Shown here in pieces: positions 9,140 through 15,758 of a stretch of DNA of 22,472 nt. The notes beneath the pieces were generated by a model that made no database searches, was not told the origin of the DNA, and worked only from the letters and a program-made list of their open reading frames with translations. Source of the stretch: an uncultured Pseudogracilibacillus sp. (lineage in GTDB: Bacteria; Bacillota; Bacilli; Bacillales; Amphibacillaceae); NCBI GenBank assembly GCA_937960785.1, contig CALGOZ010000077.1, positions 1-22,472 on the forward strand. Direction: 5' to 3'. Both the position numbers and the translations under genes were made by a program. Within the stretch, counting starts at the first letter, position 1, and every line of letters begins with the position of its first letter.

Positions 9140-10531
9140 GTGAAATCCCTAAAGGAACTATTTAAAATCGATGTAACACCAGACCGTTTACAAGCATCGC
9201 TTTCTTTTAGAAATCCAGACTTAATAAAGGATTCAGAAGAAGAAATAAAATTAACGAAAGAATCGTTATTAGCTTATTTAAAAAGCCAAAATATAAATTA
9301 CGGTATTCGTCATAAAGCAATCGAAAAAATTGTCGAAGATTTCCCAAACGTTAATTTACCAATATTAATAGCTGAAGGTAGAGACCGAGTCGATGGAAAA
9401 CCGGGAGAAGTTACCTATCACTTCGATGCAACAACAGAAGTAGAACGTAAACTAGATGAAGGTGAAACGTTTGATTTTCGCGATGTAATGCGCATACCAA
9501 CCGTAACAAAAGAAGCGAAACTAGCAACCATTACTCCACCAACAAAGGGAAAAGACGGAAAAACAGTACACGGAACTACAATCAAAGCACGTCCCGGCAA
9601 GCCAGCCCTTTTACGTGCTGGAAAAAATGTAACGTTCGATGATACGTCGCAGTCGTTTTTTGCAGAAGTAGATGGACAAGTATCTGTTATTAATAAACGA
9701 CTACATGTGTTAGATGTTTATGAAGTCAATGAAAGTATTTCGATGAAAATTGGAAACATTGACTTTCCGGGCACGGTAATCATTCGTGGTGACGTACCCA
9801 CTGGCTTTACAATTAAAGCTTCCGGTGATATTAAAATATTCGGCCTGGTCGAAGCTGCAACAATAATAGCTGATGGAACAGTAATGGTCTCAGAAGGAAT
9901 TGCCGGGTTAGGAACTGGAAAGATTGAAGCGGGAGAAGATGTACAAATCGGATATATAAATCAAGGGATTGTGAAAGCGCAAAACAATATCTTAGTAGAA
10001 AATTCGATTATGCATAGTGAATGTACTGCCCAAAACGATATTATTTGTAATCGAGGTAATATCGTTGGAGGGGTTATTTCCGCTGGTGGAGCAATTCAAG
10101 CCAATAGTGTCGGTAACCGAATGAATACGAAAACAAACTTATCTTTTGGAATGGATTACAAATTGTTAGAAAGACAAAGGGAACTAGAAGAAGAATTAGA
10201 AAAAGCAAAAGATAACTATAGTAAATTAATAAAACTACAGAAAAATTACGATAACGTCGACCGCTCTACAATTGATCAAAAAACGAGAATAACGATACTA
10301 CGTTTACAATACTCTCTTGAGAAAACTACAGAACAAATCGAGGAAATTAAAGGCGAATTAGCTTCGCTTAATGCCTCATTAGGTGATGTAAATCGAGCGT
10401 ATTTAAAAGTAAAAAACACAATTTATCCGAATGTTACTGTCCAGTTTGGGCGTTATAAACGGAAGATTGACAAAGAATATATGGATGTTACAATTGTTAC
10501 AGATAAGAATGAGATCGTTATTCGAAACTGA
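9140..10531 (+). CDS. FapA/DUF342-family protein
   Basis: 463 residues from a GTG start with AAAAAGGAG about 8 nt upstream. The protein matches the FapA (DUF342) family: an N-terminal domain with DGKPGEVTYHF and TPPTKGKDGKTVHG (residues roughly 80-150), a right-handed beta-helix-like centre starting near 211 (GTVIIRGDVPTGFTIKASGD) with repeated GDI/GVI/GNI turns, then a long coiled coil of about 342-410 (LLERQRELEEELEKAK), and a short beta C-terminus. Members of this family occur beside flagellar genes in several Bacilli, and some bind membranes or polymers, but the exact role of this one is not established. It lies 31 bp after sigD and is clearly part of the operon. B. subtilis lacks it at this position. 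Confidence 0.85.
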   Translation: MKSLKELFKIDVTPDRLQASLSFRNPDLIKDSEEEIKLTKESLLAYLKSQNINYGIRHKAIEKIVEDFPNVNLPILIAEGRDRVDGKPGEVTYHFDATTEVERKLDEGETFDFRDVMRIPTVTKEAKLATITPPTKGKDGKTVHGTTIKARPGKPALLRAGKNVTFDDTSQSFFAEVDGQVSVINKRLHVLDVYEVNESISMKIGNIDFPGTVIIRGDVPTGFTIKASGDIKIFGLVEAATIIADGTVMVSEGIAGLGTGKIEAGEDVQIGYINQGIVKAQNNILVENSIMHSECTAQNDIICNRGNIVGGVISAGGAIQANSVGNRMNTKTNLSFGMDYKLLERQRELEEELEKAKDNYSKLIKLQKNYDNVDRSTIDQKTRITILRLQYSLEKTTEQIEEIKGELASLNASLGDVNRAYLKVKNTIYPNVTVQFGRYKRKIDKEYMDVTIVTDKNEIVIRN

Positions 10532-10584
10532 AGACATCATGATACTTGACATCTAAGGACTTTAACAAAAAAGGAAGGGGTAAT

Positions 10585-10905
10585 ATGGGATTACGATCGC
10601 TTGAGATGCAAGTAGCTATTCCACGGTCGCAAGATGCCGGTAAGATGCAAGAACAATTATCCCGTCAAGGTCAACAGTTTCAAGAAACATTAACAGAACA
10701 ACAACTAAGAGAAGAAGTAATTAAACGTCATCAAACAAATCGCCATGAAGGTGTATTAAAACGGAACGTAACCGATGAAGAAAAAGATCGCCAACGCGAA
10801 GCAGAAAAGCGGGAAAAAAGAAAAAAGAAACAAGGAAAAAGAACGTATACCCATGCCGATATAAAACATCCATACCTCGGCAGGCGTATCGATTGGAGTG
10901 GCTAG
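10585..10905 (+). CDS. Small basic protein of unknown function in the flagellar operon
   Basis: 106 residues from the ATG at 10585, preceded by AAGGAAGGGG 4 nt upstream. An in-frame TTG at 10546 would add 13 residues but has no ribosome site. The N-terminus is MGLRSLEMQVAIPRSQDAGK. The middle is Gln/Glu-rich and probably helical (QEQLSRQGQQFQETLTEQQL). It is followed by a strongly basic, charged stretch (DRQREAEKREKRKKKQGKR) and a conserved-looking end, HPYLGRRIDWSG. There is no signal peptide or membrane segment. I recall similar short hypothetical proteins next to FapA-family genes in other Bacilli, but I know of no function. The basic tract could bind nucleic acid or acidic lipid; this is a guess. 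It precedes swrB by 13 bp. Confidence 0.7.
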   Translation: MGLRSLEMQVAIPRSQDAGKMQEQLSRQGQQFQETLTEQQLREEVIKRHQTNRHEGVLKRNVTDEEKDRQREAEKREKRKKKQGKRTYTHADIKHPYLGRRIDWSG

Positions 10906-10918
10906 GAAGGGGAAGCAA

Positions 10919-11368
10919 ATGACATCATTTTTATTACTACTTAGCTTTTTAATCCATCTTTTACTAATCATTACGATATATCATCTACATGAAAAATTAA
11001 AAAAATCTAAACTTGAACAGTTGGAACAATTTGAAGAAGTGCTTGCTTCCTTTATGGATGAAATTCGTGAAGAAAATACGAAGTTAGAGCAGAAGCTTCG
11101 AGAGGAAAAAGTAAGGCGTAATGTAACGTATCATAGACCTATTAGCTCCAGTACTCCTAACTTTGAATCGAACGTTGCCTACCAGAAAAACGAAGATGCG
11201 CTTTCGCTTCGCCATTCACCTTCGCAAGAAGAGGATAAAGTCGAAACATCTCTAGAAAGTAAAGTATTGCAATTACAAGGTGAAGGAAAAACTGTCGAAG
11301 AGATAGCCAAACAATTAAATCGAGGGAAAACGGAAGTCGATTTATTATTAAAATTACACCGAAATTAA
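10919..11368 (+). CDS. swrB: SwrB-like membrane-anchored protein (DUF6115 type)
   Basis: In B. subtilis, SwrB sits between sigD and rpsB and promotes flagellar export apparatus maturation and swarming. This 149-residue protein has the same position and build. It has one N-terminal membrane segment (TSFLLLLSFLIHLLLIITIY, residues 2-21) and a charged coiled coil (KLEQLEQFEEVLASFMDEI). A low-complexity middle follows. The C-terminal helix-turn-helix-like motif reads GKTVEEIAKQLNRGKTEVDLLLKL. The ATG at 10919 follows GGAAGGGG with good spacing; a GTG at 10898 overlaps the previous gene and is less likely. Assignment rests on context and architecture, because SwrB sequences diverge strongly. It is the last gene before the terminator. 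Confidence 0.75.
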   Translation: MTSFLLLLSFLIHLLLIITIYHLHEKLKKSKLEQLEQFEEVLASFMDEIREENTKLEQKLREEKVRRNVTYHRPISSSTPNFESNVAYQKNEDALSLRHSPSQEEDKVETSLESKVLQLQGEGKTVEEIAKQLNRGKTEVDLLLKLHRN

Positions 11369-11386
11369 ATCATCAACAGGACGAAT

Positions 11387-11425
11387 AAAACGAAGGTTTT
11401 TTCAATGGAAAATTCTTCGTTTTTT
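11387..11425 (+). terminator. Intrinsic terminator closing the fla/che operon
   Basis: AAAACGAAG (11387-11395) pairs with CTTCGTTTT (11415-11423), with further TTTT/AAAA pairing inside the loop. The run of Ts from 11420 forms the tail. It lies 18 bp after swrB and separates flagellar transcription from rpsB. Confidence 0.7.
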
Positions 11426-11444
11426 CTTTTTATAAAAAAGATAA

Positions 11445-11473
11445 TTTTCTTGCTAAAGTAACTGCTTTATGAT
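11445..11473 (+). promoter_or_regulatory. Candidate SigA promoter for rpsB
   Basis: TTTTCT (11445-11450) and TATGAT (11468-11473) are 17 bp apart. The -10 matches consensus at 5 of 6 positions; the -35 is weak. A start near 11480 would put the whole leader hairpin (11518-11554) into the mRNA. A perfect 16-bp palindrome, TACCTTAATTAAGGTA (11473-11488), sits at the presumed start and could be an operator or a chance dyad. An alternative pair, TTGCTA at 11495 with TTTATA at 11518, would begin inside the hairpin and fits less well. Confidence 0.35.
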
Positions 11474-11517
11474 ACCTTAATTAAGGTAATAAATTTGCTA
11501 TTACACACACTTAACAA

Positions 11518-11554
11518 TTTATACATCGGTGCTGCTAAGGCAGTCATGTATAAA
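11518..11554 (+). promoter_or_regulatory. Structured leader hairpin upstream of rpsB
   Basis: A perfect 9-bp outer stem, TTTATACAT (11518-11526) with ATGTATAAA (11546-11554), encloses an inner hairpin CTGC-TAAG-GCAG (11532-11543), with an asymmetric CGGT bulge on the 5' side. It ends about 39 nt before the rpsB start codon. Ribosomal protein operons are often controlled by their own product binding a leader; S2 control of rpsB is known in enterobacteria. Autoregulation here is inference. Confidence 0.45.
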
Positions 11555-11593
11555 GATGCGTTAAGTGGAGGAAAAACCAAGAGGAGGATTTTC

Positions 11594-12379
11594 ATGTCAA
11601 TTATTTCAATGAAGCAATTGCTCGAGGCGGGGGTTCATTTCGGTCACCAAACTCGTCGATGGAATCCGAAAATGAAGCCTTACATTTTCACTGAAAGAAA
11701 CGGTATTTACATTATCGATTTACAAAAAACAGTGAAAAAAATCGAAGAGGCGTACGAATTCGTTAGACAACTTGCAGCGGATGGAGGTAACGTCTTATTC
11801 GTCGGAACGAAAAAACAAGCTCAGGATTCTGTACAGGAAGAAGCTACTCGTTCCGGAATGTTTTATGTGAACCAACGTTGGCTTGGTGGAACGTTAACGA
11901 ACTTTAAAACAATTCGTAAACGTATTAACCGTCTAAATGAAATTGAAAAAATGGAAGAAGACGGAACTTTCGATGTATTACCTAAGAAAGAGACGATTAA
12001 TTTAACTCGTGAAAAAGAGCGTCTCCTTAAGTTTCTCGGTGGTATCCGTGATATGGACAAGTTACCGGATGCAGTTTTTGTAATTGACCCACGTAAAGAA
12101 AATATTGCGGTAGCAGAGGCAAGAAAGTTAAACATCCCAATCGTTGGTATTGTCGATACGAACTGTGATCCAGACGAAATCGACTACATTATCCCTGCAA
12201 ACGATGATGCGATTCGTGCCGTTCGTTTATTAACATCAACGATCGCTGATGCAATTATTGAAGGAAAGCAAGGAATTGAAGAAGAAGCTGTTGAAGCAGA
12301 AGCTACAGAAGAAGCAACTGAAGAAGTAGAAGCTGAAGCTACAGAAGAGGCTACTAAAGAAACTGAATCAGCTGACTAA
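11594..12379 (+). CDS. rpsB: 30S ribosomal protein S2
   Basis: S2 binds late in 30S assembly and is needed for S1/bS1-like binding and initiation on many mRNAs. The start is the ATG at 11594, preceded by AAGAGGAGG; an in-frame TTG at 11495 would translate the leader and is rejected. The protein has 261 residues and opens MSIISMKQLLEAGVHFGHQT, followed by RRWNPKMKPYIFTERNGIYIIDL. Later family motifs are NQRWLGGTLTNFKTI, DAVFVIDPRKE and PIVGIVDTNCDPDEIDY. The C-terminus is longer than in B. subtilis (246 residues) and ends in an acidic repeat of Glu, Ala and Thr. tsf follows beyond a terminator-like hairpin. Confidence 0.98.
   Translation: MSIISMKQLLEAGVHFGHQTRRWNPKMKPYIFTERNGIYIIDLQKTVKKIEEAYEFVRQLAADGGNVLFVGTKKQAQDSVQEEATRSGMFYVNQRWLGGTLTNFKTIRKRINRLNEIEKMEEDGTFDVLPKKETINLTREKERLLKFLGGIRDMDKLPDAVFVIDPRKENIAVAEARKLNIPIVGIVDTNCDPDEIDYIIPANDDAIRAVRLLTSTIADAIIEGKQGIEEEAVEAEATEEATEEVEAEATEEATKETESAD
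12293..12364 (+). repeat. Imperfect 36-bp tandem repeat encoding acidic S2 tail
   Basis: Two adjacent 36-bp units (12293-12328 and 12329-12364) encode EAEATEEATEEV and EAEATEEATKET. The copies differ mainly at third positions and near the end, suggesting an in-frame duplication that has since drifted. The encoded tail is very acidic, probably disordered, and lies outside the conserved S2 fold. Confidence 0.7.
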
Positions 12380-12391
12380 TGAAGAAGAAAT

Positions 12392-12432
12392 AAGGTGATA
12401 ATAGGGGATAACAACCGATTATCACCTTTTTT
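12392..12432 (+). terminator. Intrinsic terminator or attenuator between rpsB and tsf
   Basis: AAGGTGATAAT (12392-12402) pairs perfectly with ATTATCACCTT (12418-12428). The loop is 15 nt and six Ts follow at 12427-12432. It lies 12 bp after the rpsB stop and 43 bp before tsf. No clear promoter fits between it and tsf, so partial read-through probably sets the S2 to EF-Ts ratio. Confidence 0.75.
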
Positions 12433-12475
12433 AAAGGTAGAAGCGTTTCGATTCAATTTTTAGGAGGATGAAATT

Positions 12476-13360
12476 ATGGCTATTACAGCGAAAATGGTAA
12501 AAGAATTACGCGAAAAAACAGGCGCAGGAATGATGGATTGTAAAAAAGCACTCGAAGAAACAAATGGAAACATGGAAGAAGCTGTTGATTACTTACGTAA
12601 GAGCGGTGCAGCACAAGCAGCTAAAAAAGCAGATCGAGTAGCGGCGGAAGGAACAACCTACATTGCAATCGACGGAAACGACGCAGTACTTGTAGAGGTA
12701 AACTGTGAAACAGATTTCGTAACGAAAAACGAAACGTTCCAAGAGCTCGTAAAGGAAATTGGAACCCATCTTTTAACGAAAAAGCCTGAAACAGTGGAAG
12801 AAGCGTTACAACAACAGATGGAAGGTAAAGACGAAACAGTAGAAGAAACAATAAACAATGCGGTCGCAACAATTGGTGAAAAGCTAACATTACGTCGTTT
12901 TGTCGTACTTTCAAAAGCTGATAGTGACGTATTCGGCTCCTATTTACACATGGGTGGACGTATCGGTGCACTCGTATTGTTAGAAGATTCTTCAAATGAA
13001 GAGTTAGCAAGAGATATCGCTATGCACGTTGCAGCAATTAATCCTAAGTATATTTCTCGCGATGATGTAGCTGAAGATGAGGTAGAACGTGAGCGTAACG
13101 TATTAAAAGAGCAAGCATTAAATGAAGGAAAGCCAGAGCATATCGTTGAGAAAATGGTTGAAGGTCGTCTGAACCGATTCTTCGAAGAAATCTGTCTTTT
13201 AGAACAAGACTTCGTAAAAGATCCAGACACAACTGTGAAGAAACTTGTTGAAAAGGAAGATACAAAAGTTAAAGAATTTGCACGTTTCGAAGTAGGCGAA
13301 GGAATTGAGAGAAAAGAAGAAGATTTCGCTGAAGAAGTACGTAGCCAAATGAAACAGTAA
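12476..13360 (+). CDS. tsf: Elongation factor Ts
   Basis: EF-Ts is the guanine nucleotide exchange factor for EF-Tu. It has 294 residues (B. subtilis 293). The N-terminal UBA-like domain reads MAITAKMVKELREKTGAGMM and continues DCKKALEETNGNMEEAVDYLR. The EF-Tu contact motif TDFV is at 79-82 (NCETDFVTKNETF). The core dimerisation domain follows, with RIGALVLLE, AMHVAAINPKYI and the C-terminal VGEGIERKEEDFAEEV. A strong TAGGAGGAT ribosome site is 6-7 nt upstream of the ATG. Cotranscription with rpsB is usual in bacteria. Confidence 0.98.
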   Translation: MAITAKMVKELREKTGAGMMDCKKALEETNGNMEEAVDYLRKSGAAQAAKKADRVAAEGTTYIAIDGNDAVLVEVNCETDFVTKNETFQELVKEIGTHLLTKKPETVEEALQQQMEGKDETVEETINNAVATIGEKLTLRRFVVLSKADSDVFGSYLHMGGRIGALVLLEDSSNEELARDIAMHVAAINPKYISRDDVAEDEVERERNVLKEQALNEGKPEHIVEKMVEGRLNRFFEEICLLEQDFVKDPDTTVKKLVEKEDTKVKEFARFEVGEGIERKEEDFAEEVRSQMKQ

Positions 13361-13366
13361 ACGAAC

Positions 13367-13390
13367 TAGGGGACACGTTGGTGTTCCCTA
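13367..13390 (+). terminator. Hairpin after tsf, possible weak terminator
   Basis: TAGGGGACAC (13367-13376) pairs with GTGTTCCCTA (13381-13390) around a GTTG loop, with a single G-T wobble. Only three Ts follow, so termination may be partial, or the hairpin may mainly protect the tsf mRNA 3' end. Confidence 0.5.
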
Positions 13391-13407
13391 TTTCTAAATG
13401 ATATAAT
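13378..13407 (+). promoter_or_regulatory. Extended -10 promoter upstream of pyrH
   Basis: A consensus TATAAT at 13402-13407 is preceded by TG one base upstream (TGATATAAT), the extended -10 form. A partial -35, TTGGTG, lies at 13378-13383 with an 18-bp spacer and overlaps the loop of the preceding hairpin. The start would fall near 13414, about 28 nt before the pyrH ATG. Confidence 0.55.
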
Positions 13408-13441
13408 AAATTAGAATAATACAGCTATTTTGGAGGTTACT

Positions 13442-14161
13442 ATGACAACGCGTTATCAACGAATCGTATTAAAATTAAGTGGAGAAGCGTTAAGCGGGGA
13501 TAAAGGATTTGGCCTCGACCCAAAAGTTGTAAAATCAATCGCAGAAGAGATTAAAGAAGTAGCTGAACTAGGAGTAGAAATTGCTGTCGTTGTCGGTGGT
13601 GGTAATATATGGCGTGGTCGAGTTGGTAGTGAGATGGGAATGGAACGTGCAAATGCTGACTATATGGGAATGTTAGCAACAGTGATGAACTCTTTAGCAT
13701 TGCAAGATAGTTTAGAAGCGATTGGAATTCCTACTCGTGTACAAACATCAATCGAGATGCGTCAAGTTGCAGAGCCTTATATACGCCGAAAAGCGGTACG
13801 CCATTTAGAGAAAAAGCGCGTTGTAATTTTTGCAGCAGGTACAGGTAATCCGTACTTCTCAACAGATACAACCGCGGCATTACGAGCAGCAGAAATTGAA
13901 GCGGATGTCATTTTGATGGCAAAAAATAATGTCGACGGAGTTTACAGTGACGACCCAAAAATTAATAAAAATGCTAAAAAGTACGATCATTTATCGTACA
14001 TGGATATGTTGAATGAAGGGTTAGCTGTAATGGATTCAACTGCTTCCTCACTTTGTATGGATAACGATATTCCATTAATAGTCTTTTCTGTAACGGAATC
14101 TGGAAATATTAAAAGGGTCGTACAAGGCGAGACCCTTGGTACAACGATAAGGGGGAAATAA
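13442..14161 (+). CDS. pyrH: UMP kinase
   Basis: PyrH converts UMP to UDP with ATP in pyrimidine nucleotide synthesis; bacterial enzymes are hexamers of the amino-acid kinase fold. I use the ATG at 13442 after TTTTGGAGG (5 nt spacing); the in-frame TTG at 13430 lies upstream of the ribosome site. It has 239 residues (B. subtilis 240). Motifs: VLKLSGEALSG near the start, VVVGGGNIWRG, the acidic/UMP region MGMLATVMNSLALQD, GTGNPYFSTDTTAALRAAE, and LMAKNNVDGVYSDDP. It is followed by frr after 2 bp, so the two are translationally coupled. Confidence 0.98.
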   Translation: MTTRYQRIVLKLSGEALSGDKGFGLDPKVVKSIAEEIKEVAELGVEIAVVVGGGNIWRGRVGSEMGMERANADYMGMLATVMNSLALQDSLEAIGIPTRVQTSIEMRQVAEPYIRRKAVRHLEKKRVVIFAAGTGNPYFSTDTTAALRAAEIEADVILMAKNNVDGVYSDDPKINKNAKKYDHLSYMDMLNEGLAVMDSTASSLCMDNDIPLIVFSVTESGNIKRVVQGETLGTTIRGK

Positions 14162-14163
14162 AT

Positions 14164-14721
14164 ATGCCACAACAAATTTTAAAAGATCTGAACAATAAAA
14201 TGCAAGATGCAATTCAAGCGTTAACTCGAAATTTAGCAACTGTAAGAGCAGGGCGAGCGAACCCTTCGTTACTTGATAGTGTTTATGTCGAATATTACGG
14301 TACTCAAACGCCATTAAACCAGCTCGCAACAGTCGGAGCGCCAGAAGCTCGCTTACTCGTTATTACACCTTTTGATAAGTCTGCAATTGGCGAAATTGAA
14401 AAAGCGATTCTAAAAGCGGACTTAGGATTGTCACCATCTAGTGATGGTAATGTAATTCGTTTAAATATTCCACCATTAACAGAAGAGCGACGCCGTGAAT
14501 TGACGAGAGTCGTCGGTAAATTTGCTGAAGAATCCCGAATTCAAATTCGAAACATTCGTCGGGAGGCGAATGAACGGTTACGGGATTTAGAAAAAAACGG
14601 CGCTTTAACGGAGGACGAATTAAGGACGAATGAAGATCTCGTTCAGAAAGAAACGGACAAATATATCGCCGAAGTCGACGAGATTGTAAAAGCAAAAGAA
14701 GACGAAATTATGGAAGTATAG
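14164..14721 (+). CDS. frr: Ribosome recycling factor
   Basis: RRF splits post-termination ribosomes together with EF-G. It has 185 residues, the standard length. Domain I is the three-helix bundle; conserved motifs are TVRAGRANPSLLDSVYVEYYG, the domain II segment TPLNQLATVGAPEARLLVI, and LTRVVGKFAEESRIQIRNIR. The start follows AAGGGGG within the end of pyrH. An inverted repeat AAGTATA-GAG-TATACTT spans the stop codon (14714-14730), and a terminator follows. Confidence 0.98.
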   Translation: MPQQILKDLNNKMQDAIQALTRNLATVRAGRANPSLLDSVYVEYYGTQTPLNQLATVGAPEARLLVITPFDKSAIGEIEKAILKADLGLSPSSDGNVIRLNIPPLTEERRRELTRVVGKFAEESRIQIRNIRREANERLRDLEKNGALTEDELRTNEDLVQKETDKYIAEVDEIVKAKEDEIMEV

Positions 14722-14737
14722 AGTATACTTAAGCAAG

Positions 14738-14779
14738 GACCCTCTTAATTAGCATAAGAAAAGAGGGTCTTTCGCTTTT
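14738..14779 (+). terminator. Intrinsic terminator after frr
   Basis: GACCCTCTT (14738-14746) pairs with AAGAGGGTC (14761-14769); the loop is 14 nt and the tail is TTTCGCTTTT. This ends the pyrH-frr unit. Confidence 0.8.
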
Positions 14780-14816
14780 ACTAGAAGCATAGCTATATAA
14801 ATAATTAATTGTTTTC

Positions 14817-14846
14817 TTTACATAATGAAGGCAAATCGATTATACT
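14817..14846 (+). promoter_or_regulatory. SigA-type promoter upstream of uppS
   Basis: TTTACA (14817-14822) and TATACT (14841-14846) are 18 bp apart, each one base from consensus. Transcription would start near 14853, leaving a leader of about 110 nt. The leader contains a second TATAAT at 14918-14923 without a good -35, and a short dyad AAAAGG/CCTTTT (14930-14935, 14944-14949) next to the ribosome site GGGGGA. Confidence 0.55.
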
Positions 14847-14961
14847 TTATGAAGAGTGTAAAAACTAACTAAATGAAAATTGATGAGCTATTTATGAACG
14901 TTATCATACCGTGCATATATAATGTACATAAAAGGCTTATATTCCTTTTGGGGGACGAAAC

Positions 14962-15744
14962 ATGTCGATTAAATTACCTTTTTTCAATAATAAAGAAACA
15001 GATATAAAAGAAACAATCAAAGAACCATTAATAGACGATAAACTACCTAGACACGTCGCAATTATTATGGACGGTAATGGCCGTTGGGCAAATAAACGCG
15101 GTCTACCTCGAGTTGCTGGTCATAAAGAAGGAATGGATGTTGTTCAACGAATTGTACGCACGGCTGTACGTTACAATTTAGAAATTTTAACGATGTACGC
15201 ATTTTCTACAGAAAATTGGAAACGACCGAAACATGAAGTTGATTATTTATTACGTTTACCAAAGATGTTTTTAAACGTCTACTTACCTGAGCTCATCGAA
15301 AAAAATGTAAAAGTTAATATGATTGGCTCGCTTGATTCATTACCCGCTCATACGAAAGAAGCTGTACAAAATGCGAAGGAAAAGACGAAGGATAATACCG
15401 GATTATTACTAAACTTCGCTCTTAACTACGGTGGACGAAACGAAATTATTACTGCCGTCGAACGTATGGTTACAGATATTGAAAAAGGGAAATTACAAAA
15501 GGAACATATTACCGAAGAATTGTTCAGTACCTATTTGTATACGAACAACTTTTGTGACCCGGATTTAATAATTCGTACGAGTGGTGAGCAACGTTTAAGT
15601 AATTTTTTACTATGGCAATCGGCTTATTCAGAGTTTTGGTTTACTGATGAATTATGGCCAGATTTTACAGAAGAAATGTTTGAACAAGCATTATATGATT
15701 ATCAAACTCGAACAAGAAGATACGGTGGCGTATCCTACGATTAG
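14962..15744 (+). CDS. uppS: Undecaprenyl diphosphate synthase (cis-prenyltransferase)
   Basis: UppS condenses farnesyl diphosphate with eight isopentenyl diphosphates in cis to give the C55 lipid carrier precursor for peptidoglycan and teichoic acid. It has 260 residues. The signature HVAIIMDGNGRWANKRG holds the catalytic Asp37; further conserved motifs are GHKEGMDVV, YAFSTENWKRP, LNYGGRNEI, DLIIRTSGEQRLSNFLLWQ and SEFWFTDELWPDF. The start follows TTTTGGGGGACGAAAC. A non-conserved N-terminal extension of about 28 residues precedes the core, as in B. subtilis. cdsA starts 14 bp after the stop. Confidence 0.98.
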   Translation: MSIKLPFFNNKETDIKETIKEPLIDDKLPRHVAIIMDGNGRWANKRGLPRVAGHKEGMDVVQRIVRTAVRYNLEILTMYAFSTENWKRPKHEVDYLLRLPKMFLNVYLPELIEKNVKVNMIGSLDSLPAHTKEAVQNAKEKTKDNTGLLLNFALNYGGRNEIITAVERMVTDIEKGKLQKEHITEELFSTYLYTNNFCDPDLIIRTSGEQRLSNFLLWQSAYSEFWFTDELWPDFTEEMFEQALYDYQTRTRRYGGVSYD

Positions 15745-15758
15745 GAGTCGAATGATAT

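Noticed and set aside
10546..10551. Consensus TTGACA upstream of the small basic protein gene
   Set aside because: No -10 element at 16-18 bp spacing; the gene is more simply read from the operon.
11495..11593. Upstream TTG start for rpsB adding 33 residues
   Set aside because: It would translate the structured leader and the AGGAGG site; S2 proteins start at the MSIISMKQLL region.
12621..13010. 129-codon - strand frame opposite tsf
   Set aside because: Leu/Arg-rich composition typical of the antisense of Glu/Lys-rich coding DNA; tsf is unambiguous.
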